A DNA stretch of 64,000 nt from Stratiolaelaps scimitus (Eukaryota > Arthropoda > Arachnida > Mesostigmata > Laelapidae): positions 16,825,001 through 16,889,000 of the forward strand of contig JABWDB010000003.1 of NCBI GenBank assembly GCA_019614645.1. Direction: 5' to 3'. The position numbers and the translations under genes were made by a program. The notes below the pieces were generated by a model. The model was not told the DNA's origin. It made no database searches and worked only from the letters and a program-made list of their open reading frames with translations. Position 1 is the stretch's first letter. Every line of letters starts with the position of its first letter. This document shows, in pieces, positions 12,764 to 23,653 of the stretch.

Positions 12764-13083
12764 GGTAAAAATACAAGCTGCCAGAAGAACCCGTACAGAT
12801 TCCCCTCGTCGGACCAGCGGATGTTGAAACCTTGCTAGCCGACATATGAGTATTGAATTCGATGACCGGTTTGCTTGAGATTGACTAATGTAACGATCAC
12901 CTGATTAATAACATGTTTGACACCATTAATGATTTAAGAATCGAATATGCATATTATAGTTGTTGTCCCTATATATTTTATGCACCTAGTTATTTAACAA
13001 ATTCTATCCATAAAAGTAGGTGAGCTCGAGTAGGTGAGCTATCGTATTCGCTTGACGGATTTGTGTATCCTGAATGAAGGCTA

Positions 13084-13104
13084 AAGAGAGAGAGAGAGAG
13101 AGAG
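13084..13104. repeat. (AG)n microsatellite
   Basis: Uninterrupted run of about ten AG units. Confidence 0.95.
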
Positions 13105-14223
13105 TTCCCTTTTTGATGAGAATGATTTCCCATGATTCCCATGATTTGAGAAGATAAATTTTATATAATATTAAACAAGAAAACGAAATAGCCACATACA
13201 CAAAAAAAAACATCTCCTCAGGCACGGCTGATATTTCGGGTTTTGAGTTCTCGAATGCGGCCGCTCGGCCGATGAGATTAAGAACTAGCCAGCCCTGAAT
13301 GTCCTGTTTACCCGACATCCGAGGTAACAGCCACTAATACTTCTGTTGAAATTTGCAACCTCGCCTCGCGCCCCGCGGTGGCATCAGTGGTCGCTCTATT
13401 CACTCAGCTATAATTTATACTCGATGAGACGGCGCAGTGTCTTATTGCGAGAGTGCCACTTCAATCTGAGGACGACGAATATATTTGAATGCACCGAGAA
13501 CAATGTCCGCAATGCGGTCTTTGTTTTGTGCGAGCGGCAACTTGAATGCTCGTTTCATCCCTGTGCACTCTAATTTCAATTATAATCGCCTCAGTTCCAC
13601 TCCGACAGGACTAGTAGCAGCGGCAGTGAGCTGGACGACGATTGTCTTACCCATCGGCACTGCGCTATATTGCGTCACTGCGAGCGCATTCGCTAACCGG
13701 CCGCCGCCGCCGCCAAATATACACTCCCCATGCCCGTGAACAAGGGTCCTGGGGCCAGCGATTTCTTGGCATTCAGCAAACGTCTATGGCGGTCCATCGA
13801 AAGAGGCACTCAATAGTTAATACACTTTGAAGACAGCTTCCATTGTGTCAATCAATGCGTTCGCCCAAGTTCCCTGTTATCTATAACGGTACTCTAACGC
13901 TGCCATATCTATTTTTCTCTATCTTTCTCTCTCGCGCGCGCGCGCTCTGTCTACGGAGTCCGCTCTGCCTACGAATTGCTACTATTTGTTACCGGCGGAT
14001 TATTTATAATTCTAAACGTTTGTAGCTTCCCGTGCGTTATACCAATGCGCACCTATATAGGCTGCCCGACGAGGTTCCCAAACGTGTCGAAAGGGGTGGG
14101 GGTTTATTCCAATTTCTCCATCGTTCCATCTAACTGTTTGTACTGTAGAGACCTCTGACAACAATTGTATTCCGAATTCAAGGGGAAATTGTTCAGAACT
14201 ATGCTATGTTAAATATTGTGTGG

Positions 14224-14225
<2 letters not shown>

Positions 14226-14257
<32 letters not shown>
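14226..14257. repeat. (TA)16 microsatellite
   Basis: One of the longest uninterrupted TA arrays in the window. Confidence 0.95.
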
Positions 14258-14259
<2 letters not shown>

Positions 14260-15906
14260 ACGCAGAATGTCACATGGTAAACACTTGATAAATATGCAAT
14301 AACCCTGGATACTATGAAAACAATAATGTGAAAAATGAGGTGTAGGAACTTGCCTTTAACGTATCATCAACCCAACGATAACTCACTAAATATTGTATCA
14401 TGAAACGTGAGAAATATCATCACGTTATACCATATCACGGCGCTTAGAGCAGCAACCCCTGTGACTTTACACAAACCACGAGGCGTTTCCCTCAGTACGG
14501 GTCCCACCCAAGTGGTGCTCCTTTCCAATAAAAAATAACATAAATTTTGTATTTCGTCAACCGCTAAATAACATAAATTGTGCGACGACAACCGCTCGCA
14601 TTGACGTACTCGTTGGCCAAGGGTATGTGCCAACTGTTCGTAATTAGAGTCATTGTAAGCTAGAGAACATTTCGACTCGTTAGCTCAGAACACCTCCACA
14701 TCCTTCCGTTTCGAGTACCTTGATCGTTCGCTTTACCGCTAACACTGTACCGCGCCGTCTCCTCGCCATTCGCGTGAAGCCGTAGCCTCCCGTAGAGAAG
14801 TGCACACCGGCGGACTCGGTTCGTCCGTACCATATCTCTGCGCAGACAACAGGCGGCCTCTAACCGCTGTTGGCTTGCAACAGCCCAACGAAATATTCTT
14901 TACGGACGCCGCCAGCCTGTGAGAGCCGTGCTGCTGCCCATACTTCGGCAGAACAAGCCGCCCTTGCTGACTTACTGGATAGAAGCGGCAGACGGTGTGG
15001 ATGCGCCATCGTCAGCATCAACATCACCATCATCCTCATGTGGCCATGGTTCGAAATCGGGGCAAGTAGGCGACCAGGCAACTATGGGCCCTTACTGATA
15101 GGGGTGAAAGCAGACCCCCCTAGCGAAGGGAGTTAGAACGCCTAAATTGAAAGATGACCAGAGAAGTCTCGACGGCCTGGTGTGCTTCGATCGCGTTTTG
15201 CGAGCGACCAAGGAATCGAGTGAGAGAGAGGGGGGGGAGAGATGTACGCGCATACAGACCTTCTTTCTACGGGCTTCAGCTTGGTGGCGCTGGCCGTAGT
15301 TGTGGCCTGATGCTGGTGTGTTGCCGCTGGCCGATTCCGCCGCGCGGTTGTGGCCGAAAACGGCACACACACACACAGTTGTTTTGTCGATTACCTATAT
15401 GGCACGGCCATCGCAACGCATCGTTCTGTTCAGCTCGGCGATCTGGTACGTATGTTATTATACATATAGGTGGAGATTGAGTGGCAATCGTTCAAGACAG
15501 CTCGAACGAGAGAGAAGCCAGTCATAGAATCCAACATGACGGTGCTCCGCCAGGAATTCGCGAGGACCCGAGGCGCGCGTTCCAACATCGTGTGGGTCCG
15601 TGCGCGAGCCGGCCTCTGCAAGTCCAGACTCGCAAGTGTCCGTGGGCATGCAAGCGCAAGGATAAATCTATGTATCTGTCAAGAAAACGGCGAACGGGGC
15701 TTCGGCTTCGGGTGTCAGCAGCCGTCCAGGCTGAGCACAGGAAGCAGTTGCTGTAAATTTCAAGCAACAACCACAGGTGCGTGCATCGCATCGAGAAGAA
15801 CTGTGCGAGATTGTTGCTGCTATAATATATGCAAGGATTACTTGCCTACGTTGTAATCATTTCATTCATAATCAGAGGACATTTTGCACTTCAACAAATG
15901 GAGCGT

Positions 15907-15923
15907 TATATATATATATATAT
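15907..15923. repeat. (TA)n microsatellite
   Basis: About eight TA units, followed by TA-rich imperfect sequence to about 16020. Confidence 0.9.
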
Positions 15924-16230
15924 TATAAATGTATCCATGTCTTTAGTAATTTTAATACATCCCGCATAGTAGTGCATACTATATATTACACATACTACAT
16001 ACTACATATTTTGCTGAATTTATGATGGTAGATTATTTATATGTATACAACAGCGACTGGAAAAGTGACGTAATTGAACTATAAGATATAATAGACCGGT
16101 CTACAAGCGTAACAACAACTCGAAAACTACGATTCGGATGGTCACTCAAGAACGTACGACAAAAACTATATCTTCTCCAAAGATTGCACGATAGATAAGA
16201 TACCATATATTATGTATTATACAAAACGGT

Positions 16231-16276
16231 TAGATTTCCATAACAGAACTGAATAGATTTCCATAACAGAACTGAA
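16231..16276. repeat. Perfect 23-bp tandem duplication
   Basis: A 23-base unit beginning TAGATTTCCATAACAGAACT is present twice, head to tail, without a mismatch. Identity of the two units points to a recent duplication, for example by replication slippage or end-joining. Confidence 0.97.
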
Positions 16277-16746
16277 TTGCAAGGAGGTGTGCAATGCGAT
16301 AATAATGATAATAACTAACATATTTTCACAGCGAATATTCGTTACTGTCAGCATTAGGCTCGGCGTTGTCCGCTTAAAAATCCGTTCGATAACTGACAAA
16401 CATGGACAGAGTTTTGGCCAACCGAACCTAAATAGTAGAAGAATCTCGATACTTCGCCGAGCTCCGCGGTACGCGCCCCGATTACCAGATGCTCTCACGT
16501 GTAAACCTCACTCGGCTAACGACAGCTTCATGCTCCAGCTCACCTCATCGCCCGCCAGTACAGGCTTGGTTAGAATATCTACAACCGGTTTCGAGATTAG
16601 AGTTAAGTTGGGACGGGAATTGAGAAAGTGGCGACGTCAATCCGAGCAAAAAATTCTCAAGTTGTTGTTGTTGTCCTCGTTTGTTCCGTTCTGGGGGACC
16701 CAACAAAGTGATTCAACTCGCGGTATATTTATAAGCTGGTTGTCCT

Positions 16747-16915
16747 TGTGACAGGGGCAGGCCGCATGTATATAGACACGAATCGGGCATATGTTGGAGC
16801 TCTCGCTTTCCGCCAGCAATCTTCTCTCTCAGCTGCTTCGACTCGGTCGATCAACCTGAAATCGTTCGATTTGCTGAGGAAGCGCGCCCGGGATTAGTGA
16901 ACAAGGTTGGCGCCC
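16747..16915 (+). mobile_element. Possible LTR end plus primer-binding site
   Basis: The segment has the layout of a short LTR. It starts TGTGACAGGGGCAGG and has a TATATA motif at about 16769. Pyrimidine-rich leader sequence follows, ending in GTGAACA near 16902. Three bases later comes TTGGCGCCCGCAG (about 16906-16918), resembling a primer-binding site complementary to a tRNA 3' end (TGGCGCCC). No gag or pol frame follows and no second LTR is seen in the window, so at most this is a decayed, internally lost copy. The TGGCGCCC match could be coincidental. Confidence 0.28.
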
Positions 16916-19226
16916 GCAGACAGAACTCGGAGCGATGCTCTCCGATACGACATGAAGCAAAAACAACAACACGGATAGAGGTATATAACCTCGTTCAAAT
17001 CAAGGGAGTACTGAGTGAAACAGAATATAGAACGAATATGGCAGAAGGCAAGACGACTGTTGATGAAAGAGGACACGTTCCGCACTTGACTTATAGAGAA
17101 CTTATAGTTGCAGTAAACCCATAAAAGGTTTACCTTTACCTAATTCTGTACAGCCTTTTTTTGAGTAGGGCTGCAGTATCGCACTGGGCTAATATGCAGA
17201 TACATAAGTAATGGCTAACTGACCTCTTCAGCTGCAGGATCATAAGACAGCGCCTCTGAGAAAAGGAATCCTCGTGATTGTAATTAGGCTGCCATAGTCA
17301 TACGCTTTCTATGATGAATACAAGTGGAACGATTGAAATGCTGAAATCAAACTGATGGACATTTATGGGTGTCAGTCATCCACCATACGTACACCACTTA
17401 GAAGTTTCATTTGCCAGGGCTAAAACTTCCCAGCGTTGATCCAGTCGAGAGACTGGTGTACAAGTAGATTCTAAAATTTAGAAATAGAGAGCAGGAAGCG
17501 GGCCTTAGATTGTGTCGCCTGACCAACGGAAACATTTGTCGAAGGTCTAGCAAAAGCTCTCGTCTTATGCTGCAAGCGTGGCTAAGATAAACATATCACC
17601 TCCCTTACGATTGACTTGAAGCGATGATATCGTTTAACAGAGCCTAACCAAATCGAAGTGTGGGTATATTTCTGTGTTTTTGTTGGCCAATCTAAATCAA
17701 TTCATTACAAGCATTACTTGGTATGAATTTCATGATAATGAAATTATTATTGCAGGTCCTCTATCTGGGTGATTGCTATTTTAATGATGAGAGTTATATA
17801 CGTCCATGATATTGACTTCATCAATCAGGTGCTTTCTCAGTAGATTTTACGAATGTGTTATACATTTCAACGTCTTTTCCGTTACATAGTTAGACACTGC
17901 TCAAGCAGCTGGTTGCACGGTTGCCTTTTGAGTGCCACCGAGTGGAAGCTTTGGACGAGCGTGAGAAGCCAAACTCAAAGCACAGCGTGTCTTACAGGGC
18001 AGCGACGGGTAAGCAATATGGAGTGTGTACGTGGTGAGGCGCAAAGCGGCATTCGCAGTAGAATAGGCGTAGCACATATCCGTGGCCGGTCTGCCTACTG
18101 TGAGTTGGCGGTCTACGCCTGGCGCGTCTTGCGCTAGAGACTTTTAATCCCACAGGAGATTGGTTGCACACTCTGTACAGCACGCAGTTCGTTTCTACCG
18201 TATAGGTGAAGTATAGGTAGCCTCGCGAACCTCATCCCAGCCCACGCATCTGCCCCCTGGAGGCTCCGAGGAGTAGCAGACCTTCCGTAAAGGGCTTTCG
18301 CAACGGGACAGGACCCGCTAGGCCTTTATGCCTAGCACCCACCGAAACTGCTCGCAGTTCGAAAGCTGCCGGGGATGAGAAAAGAGTAAGAGCCTGCTGG
18401 CCCAGCTAGGCCCCGCTAGAAAAGTCGATTTTACTCGCCGATAGAAACGGAGCTGTCTGACCGACACAGTAACGTTAAGGGCACGATGAGGTTCGCTTGT
18501 GGGACACTCACCTACAGATGTGGCTGCTGCTTCTATGTCACCGGATGGATCGCATTGGAAAAGCAAAGTTCACATTAAACTCTGAGGGATGCCAACCTCA
18601 CCCTAAGATCGCCCCTCGTCTCTACGCTTGTAGGGCAAGTTGTGATGTCTAATCCGCTAGCAGCTACCGAAAGTCTGCTATCCGAAGTTGCCACTATACA
18701 ATAATATTAATATGTATGACTCTCAGACGTGTACTGAGCCTAGTGAGGTGTTGGGCAGCTGCAAGCACATGTGGCGGGAATTATGAGCTTCTCGAGAATT
18801 GAACACAGGTAATGAAAGGACCAACGAGCGTATTCACACTGTAAGTTAGCTAACAGTGATGGCATGGATGTTTGTTTTTGTCAGAGAATAAGAATGCAAC
18901 AGTTTTTGAGATGCGATTTTGACCAAAGAGACATCGAACACGATTAACAGCACCGACACAGAGAGTTTAGGAGCAGTCTCGCATCTCAAGCACGAGCAAA
19001 GGTATCCATTGATACGTGAGAGGTGGTTAGGTTATTATTTGGCCACACTGCAATATTCTGCATTTGTTAACGAATAGACTGCCCCGGTCTGACACCTTGT
19101 GCTCAACTGTGTTACTTATTATTGGATGTATTAAAACACACAATAAATATTTGGAATTATAGACAGCTTCGTCGCGAATTACTATTGTCCGTCGACTGAC
19201 TCTGCTCAGGTGCCTGGCTCCTCGAG
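16916..19226. other. Non-coding stretch, no gene recognised
   Basis: I looked here for gag or protease following the LTR-like segment and found none. A small stem-loop (CTAGGC and GCCTAG arms) lies near 18319-18336. The open frames here, all below about 95 codons, carry no recognisable domain. Confidence 0.55.
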
Positions 19227-19300
19227 GGTGGAAGTGGCCGCCGAGTCGTTTACTCGGCTTCATTAGGATGAAGCCACTGGGCATGCTTTCATGCGACAAG
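19227..19300 (+). repeat. Possible tRNA-derived SINE A-box fragment
   Basis: The sequence GAAGTGGCCGCCGAGTCGTT, followed by TTACTCGGCTTCATT, resembles the head of a leucine/serine tRNA and the fragment at 9314. It contains a D-arm-like inverted repeat (GCCGAGT with ACTCGGC). No clear B box is found within tRNA spacing. Confidence 0.25.
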
Positions 19301-20649
19301 CGGAACCGAATCAAACAGGTGAAGTTGACTAGAGCAGTTCAGAGCTACTCATAACATCATGGCCGCCTCATCGATACTGCATGAGAGCAAAGGCGTCGAA
19401 AGGTGAATGAATCCGTCTTAACCTCGACATAAGCGACCGTTTTTAAATCGGATGAGAAAATGCTTAAGGCCATTAGGCCGACAGTAATACAAATGACAAT
19501 AACACTATACATATGGTGATGCTGGGAAACAGATTTTATAAACATAACGGAACGCTGGGATAGAGTAGGCGGATCATAACAGTAAGTTTCTGGCTGCAAA
19601 TAGCCAGCAACCGCTCGCGGTTTAAGCTTCGCGAGACAAAATACTCTGTTGGCAATAAATAAAGTGTTCTTTGTCTTGAGAGTGGACAGTCTGCTTAAAA
19701 TTGTTTTTTTTATTTATGAAATTTTTGTTGGTCTCAGCTCTACTCAGCTGACCTTGTACGTCGACGCCGTGTCGTAATGTGTTGACCCCCAGTGTTCCTT
19801 CCGATTTCCCCTTCTTGTCAATGGCCTTCTTCCTTTCTTGCTGTTGTTGCTGTCGTTGCCCCTCGGTAACTGAACAAATTTCCACTTTCTTTGCCGGCGA
19901 GGTACTCGACCATCCCGCCCGTCCCTGCGTAGATTCACGAACAGTTCCTGTGCACTGAAGGTGGCGGGGGAGATTTCCATCCTTAGCCGCTTGTTGTTTC
20001 GCTCAAATCTCGCTAGGCCGAACCTATTCCCGCGTTTGCCCTTTTCCTCTGCGCGTTTGTCCCTTCATGTTCTCTTCCCGGGAACTACTGCCTATCTGAT
20101 ACACTGTCCGTCTTATCTCGGCATGCGTCTATCGTTCGTATTTTCTGCGTGCCGCCTTGTCCATTTGCGCATTGCACTCTGTGAGGAGGAGCAACCCTTT
20201 TCTCCCCGAGGCTCCCACCACCTCGTGAGGCACCCGCAGTGCCGTAGGACGAGGTAAGAACAAGGAACGACCATCGGTTGCCGAACTGGCCCTGTTGGCC
20301 CTGCCCGTGAGGAGCCCTGCCCGCGGGTTGGCTGGTTGCCGCGTTACGGAGCGCTCCTTTGCCAGGCGACTACACGTCCTCCTTTAAGTTGTTCGCTCAC
20401 GCTCACTCAGCCGGCTGCTCCGAGTGCTTCCGTCCTTTTGTTCTCCTATCAGCGGCCCCCCACCCCGCCTTTATTTTTTCTATCCCTTTCGACCGTCAGC
20501 GAAAGAGCCCGGACCAACAGCGCACCGTAATTGATTTGTATTGAGTCATCCTTGTGAACCACAGCAACCAGCTGTGCTAGTGGAGCGCCGGCGAACTCAA
20601 TTGTCGGTGGTAGACGGAGACCCATTTCATAATACCTAGATTCGTTTCA
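19301..20649. other. Non-coding stretch, no gene recognised
   Basis: Open frames at 19622-19980 (-) and 19961-20257 (+) have no recognisable domain. The latter ends at a GAGGTAAGA that could serve as a splice donor, but its translation is serine/leucine/arginine-rich and not convincing. Pyrimidine-rich sequence dominates 20370-20510. Confidence 0.5.
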
Positions 20650-20755
20650 GGCGTGGCCTGGGTGGCTAATGCGCACGAGTGCGGTTGCCATGGAAATCAC
20701 GAACAGCAGCAGCAGCAGCAGCAGCACGATTTATGATCGCGGGTTCGATCGCACG
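20650..20755 (+). repeat. tRNA-derived (SINE-like) sequence with internal CAG expansion
   Basis: GTGGCCTGGGTGGCTAATGC (from 20652) fits a polymerase III A box with D-loop, and GGGTTCGATCGC (20741-20752) fits a B box. Between them sit seven perfect CAG units (20704-20724). Without the CAG run the A-to-B spacing would be near that of a tRNA with a long variable region. It could be a tRNA pseudogene or a SINE head; no tRNA fold with an anticodon is convincing. Confidence 0.4.
20704..20724 (+). repeat. (CAG)7 trinucleotide repeat
   Basis: Seven uninterrupted CAG units lie between the A-box-like and B-box-like motifs of the tRNA-like sequence. Confidence 0.95.
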
Positions 20756-21271
20756 AAACGCCGATGTTTCTGCCATACCGTAAAAACTGCCCTGCCGTCA
20801 TTTCGTGGTCTGTTGGAAATAGCCCATATAGGTCTGGCATGATTGATACGATAGGTCCATAAAGCGATGCTACATAGCGGTGCCAGGATGGAACGTCGGC
20901 TAAAGGTTAGCTAAGAGGAAAAAAGATCAGCTTGGCTTGATCGGACACACCACGTGTGGCTGGCTGTAGATAGTAGGTAGCTGAATTTTTATCAATTGTT
21001 TGCATTCATGCCAATGTATCATATTAATAAAATGCGCATCCCGCCCACAGTCTACCGTAACGGTGGAGGGAGGTGGGCAGCAGTCGAACAAGGCCAACTT
21101 CTGTCAGTCATTTCTATCGGCCTTATCTTTTTACTTCATCCGCTGTTGCTTGCTGGTGATATCCGTAGTAGTGCCTATGCTGTATACATGTTATGCAACA
21201 TGACGCCGCCAGTAGCGTCACAATTGTATACTCACGACATAAATAAATCGTTATATAATTACATACAACAC
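20756..21271. other. Non-coding sequence upstream of the LINE fragment
   Basis: An open frame enters the LINE fragment from 20996, but its first 90 or so codons show no conserved motif. The expected upstream cysteine/histidine-rich part of the retroelement protein is absent, so the 5' break of the element lies close to 21272. Confidence 0.55.
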
Positions 21272-21277
21272 AACGGA

Positions 21278-21660
21278 TGCCGCCCTGACGGCCTCACTCT
21301 CATCCCCTTCCACCGAGGCCAGCACCTCGTTTGGGACGGCACGGTGGTTGACACTCTAGCACCTTTTTATGTCAACCACTGTGCAACCATCCGCAGTAGC
21401 GCGGGCGGAGCGGGCCAAGCTACGGAAATACGCCCCACTCCAGGCAACCCACCTCTTTTCCCCGCTTGCTTTTGAAACCTCAGGCGGGCACGGCCCTCTC
21501 ACTGCGAACTTCCTCGAAGGGGTCTACATAGGCTGATCCGCGCCACCGGGACAAGCGCGTAGGATCTTTTCTTTTGGAACGCCTGCCCCTCGCTGTGCAG
21601 AGAGGCAATGCCATCGACTTCCTCGGGACAATGTCGGCCTCAGCCCCGATCCCCAGCTAA
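21278..21660 (+). pseudogene. Retroelement polyprotein C-terminal domain, frameshifted
   Basis: In the first frame the sequence reads CRPDGLTLIPFHRGQHLVWD then VVDTLAPFYVN. This is the conserved RPDG-TLIPW-RGK-L-WD-TCVDT-A block of widespread invertebrate retroelement proteins, downstream of the reverse transcriptase. The frame shifts near 21404, continuing AERAKLRKYAPL and PLAFETSGGHGP, again matching the family's AE..K..KY and FETSG blocks. It shifts near 21525 to RLIRATG, and after a stop near 21559 shifts once more to LPLAVQRGNAIDFLGT. That last block matches the family's (S)(I/V)A(I/V)QRGNA segment and precedes the terminal stop. Three frameshifts and a stop make it non-functional. The order of all blocks is preserved, so the decay is by small indels. 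Confidence 0.8.
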
Positions 21661-21710
21661 TCCCCCCTCCGAATAATCCCTAGAAATAATTTCCAACTAC
21701 TGTATGTTTG

Positions 21711-21716
21711 AATAAA
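21711..21716 (+). terminator. Polyadenylation signal of the LINE fragment
   Basis: AATAAA lies 51 bases after the terminal stop codon of the broken retroelement frame and a few bases before the simple-repeat tail. Confidence 0.5.
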
Positions 21717-21749
21717 TCTTCTATATCTATATATATATATATCTATATA

Positions 21750-23007
21750 TTAGGCTTACCCAAAAAAACGGCACGCATATAAATTTCAATATCGGCTAAA
21801 CCAAGTAAGTTAAAACGAAGATTTTTTAATATGAGTTAGAGGTATGCACCCCTTTTATTTATACACTGGTCCCAGAGTTCTGGCAGCCTTCTAACGGCTC
21901 GGTATACACTATTTCTATCCCCATTTATAATTTCATCATTTAAAACCGCTCGGGGTGAATCGATGTTTCCATACCTTTGAGCACCTATCGCCCTCTTTAA
22001 TCGATGGAAGCAACGATAGTCACACGGGCTTAAATCGGGAGAATGGGGGGGGGGTGCCATCGCTCAATCTTGTTGGCCTTAAGCCAGGACGTAATTTAAT
22101 TGCTACGATGTGCCCTAGCATTGTCATACTCGATGATTCCTATTGCCGTGCCAATTATTCCTAAGCCCCTTCAAGAACTCGACTTTTTCTTTTGAGCCCA
22201 AAATCTTATAGTGGAAAATTCCGTTAAAATCCACGTCAAGTGCTACCATTACTTTAGGCTCGAATCTATTTGGTACTGCTACCGCCATTGCCTGTTCACC
22301 TGGTCGTAGCCACTGTTTCACTTGATCTTTTTCCGGTCCCCTATACAGGCTGACCCATGTCTCGTCCACTGCAAGCGTATTCTACAAGCGACTCTTTTGC
22401 TGCCTATACGTATTCAAATTGTCTCGCGAACACTCCTTACGCATTTTCAGTTGGCCAGGGCCGAGTTCATGAGGGATCCATTTTGCATTCTTTTTCTGCA
22501 TCCTCAGATAATTTTTAATAATTCGACGACATGTGTCACGAGGCACGCCAACCTTAACTGACAAAGCCTTCAATGACCAAGCTCTAGTTTGCTCAAAAGC
22601 TTTTTCGATTGTCTCGATCCGTTCTTCGAACTGAGATTCGGGAACGGGTGGGCGCCCTCGATGTTTATTAATGTCCCAACAGCCTAACCTAAAATGCGCA
22701 CAACAACGGCACACCTGTCGTCGATTCAGGGCATTATGGCCGTGCACGCTAACCAACCTTCGATGGATTTCAGCTAGAAATTTGTTCTTTTGAAACATAA
22801 ACCTGACACTTTTCTTGTGAAAATGCAAGTCTGAGCGGCCTGCTCCGGCGGCTGCCATTTCGAACGCCCAACAAAGGCCGAATGCTAGCGGTTTTCGCGC
22901 CGCCTGCTTGCTAATTGTTGTGTCTCACCAAATTTGAATTCAAACCGGCCAAGAATAAGAATTCGGCGCGAGACGATAGGAGTCTCATTATTTTTTGGTC
23001 AACCTAA
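21750..23007 (-). mobile_element. Near full-length mariner, copy 2, 1258 bp
   Basis: Both ends are present. The left end starts TTAGGCTTACCC at 21750, and the right end, read from the minus strand, starts TTAGGTTGACC at 23007. TA dinucleotides flank both sides (21748-21749 and 23008-23009), the target duplication expected for Tc1/mariner. The 1.26-kb length is normal for the group. The right (5') repeat continues into AATGAGACTCC, whereas the left diverges after about 20 bases. The element carries a transposase pseudogene on the minus strand. Its left end sits in the TA-rich tail of the LINE fragment. It is the best reference in the window for the other copies of this family. Confidence 0.95.
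21836..22858 (-). pseudogene. Mariner transposase, DD34D, inactivated
   Basis: The frame from 22858 gives about 341 codons, the usual mariner length. The N-terminal part carries the two helix-turn-helix DNA-binding regions (about residues 15-70 and 85-125), joined by a linker with HRGRPPVPES. It is followed by KWIPHEL, the mariner WVPHEL signature. The first catalytic aspartate is in DETWVSLY (codon near 22364-22366), the second in DNARAH (near 22124) and the third in SPDLSPCDY (22019-22021), a 34-residue spacing once frames are corrected. Lesions are an in-frame TAG at 22382-22384, a small deletion just before DNARAH (compare copy 3b), TAA at 22096-22098, and one missing base in a C run near 22045-22054. 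The TAA is shared with copy 3b. The C terminus (KLPELW-like and GAYL) is preserved. Confidence 0.93.
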
Positions 23008-23525
23008 TATATCATTAGTATGTACCAAAATAGACAGGTAATTTGATCCTGCCCAATCCCTCAGGCGTTTGGGACCGCCGGATTTTTGGTAAAAAGGTTG
23101 TTTTAGAACAAAGAACGTTTTCACAGTTTCGACACGATACAAAGCTGTGAACTGTGGATTTAACTTTTGACATATGCCCTTCGCTGTTTGATCCCACCGC
23201 CTGAATGGACGAGTGATCAGAAGGAATTTCTCGCGTAACACCGTATTACCACGATGGTCATTAGACGGCGGAGGCACGTCCGTAGATAATGAGCATCGCG
23301 TCTGATACTGCGGCCTGTCGATGGCCGATCGCTCTGACTAACTCTCAGTCTCGCTTTCTCGCTCTCGCTACCCCTCGTATGGACGGGTCTCCCTAGGTAA
23401 CAGGGCCATGTGGGCTCCCACGTCGTTTAGGACTACTACCCTCCATCTTCTCTTCTACATCGTTGAGTGTCGCGCTCGAGCAGAATCCGGAACCGCTGTC
23501 ACTTTAATAAGCGTACTCCAGGGAC

Positions 23526-23543
23526 GATGACGACGACGACGAC
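23526..23543. repeat. (GAC)n trinucleotide repeat
   Basis: About five GAC units with one GAT variant at the start. Confidence 0.85.
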
Positions 23544-23637
23544 AATACGCTCGTAAGCGTTGGTCAGGCCAACAGGACGCTAGAAGCAGTTCAACGGAAA
23601 GCTCTTATGATAAACAGCGCACACCCCACGATGCCAA

Positions 23638-23653
23638 TGGCGGCGGCGGCGGC
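23638..23653. repeat. (GGC)5 trinucleotide repeat
   Basis: Five GGC units inside a short open frame; the alanine run this would encode is not evidence of a gene. Confidence 0.85.

Larger units (their letters stand above)
12769..16230. other. Non-coding stretch with microsatellites
   Basis: No gene recognised. It contains (AG)n at 13084-13104, a long (TA)n at 14226-14257 and (TA)n at 15907-15923. The cluster of overlapping open frames at 15092-15860 lies on both strands with arginine- and serine-rich translations and no domain, as expected of GC-rich non-coding sequence. Confidence 0.55.
21272..21749 (+). mobile_element. 5'-truncated non-LTR (LINE-type) retroelement end
   Basis: The fragment begins inside a conserved C-terminal polyprotein domain and runs through the stop codon (21658-21660) and a short 3' UTR with AATAAA (21711-21716). 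It ends in a TA-rich microsatellite-like tail (about 21720-21749). A 5' break, an intact 3' end and a simple-repeat tail are what target-primed reverse transcription leaves. Mariner copy 2 begins at 21750 with its TA duplication inside this tail, so the LINE insertion is the older event. The domain type is shared with retroelement proteins of many invertebrates, including ticks; I cannot name the clade with certainty. Confidence 0.8.

Noticed and set aside
20736..20760. Functional tRNA gene
   Set aside because: The B box is good, but no cloverleaf with anticodon arm and paired acceptor stem can be drawn; a SINE or pseudogene is more likely.
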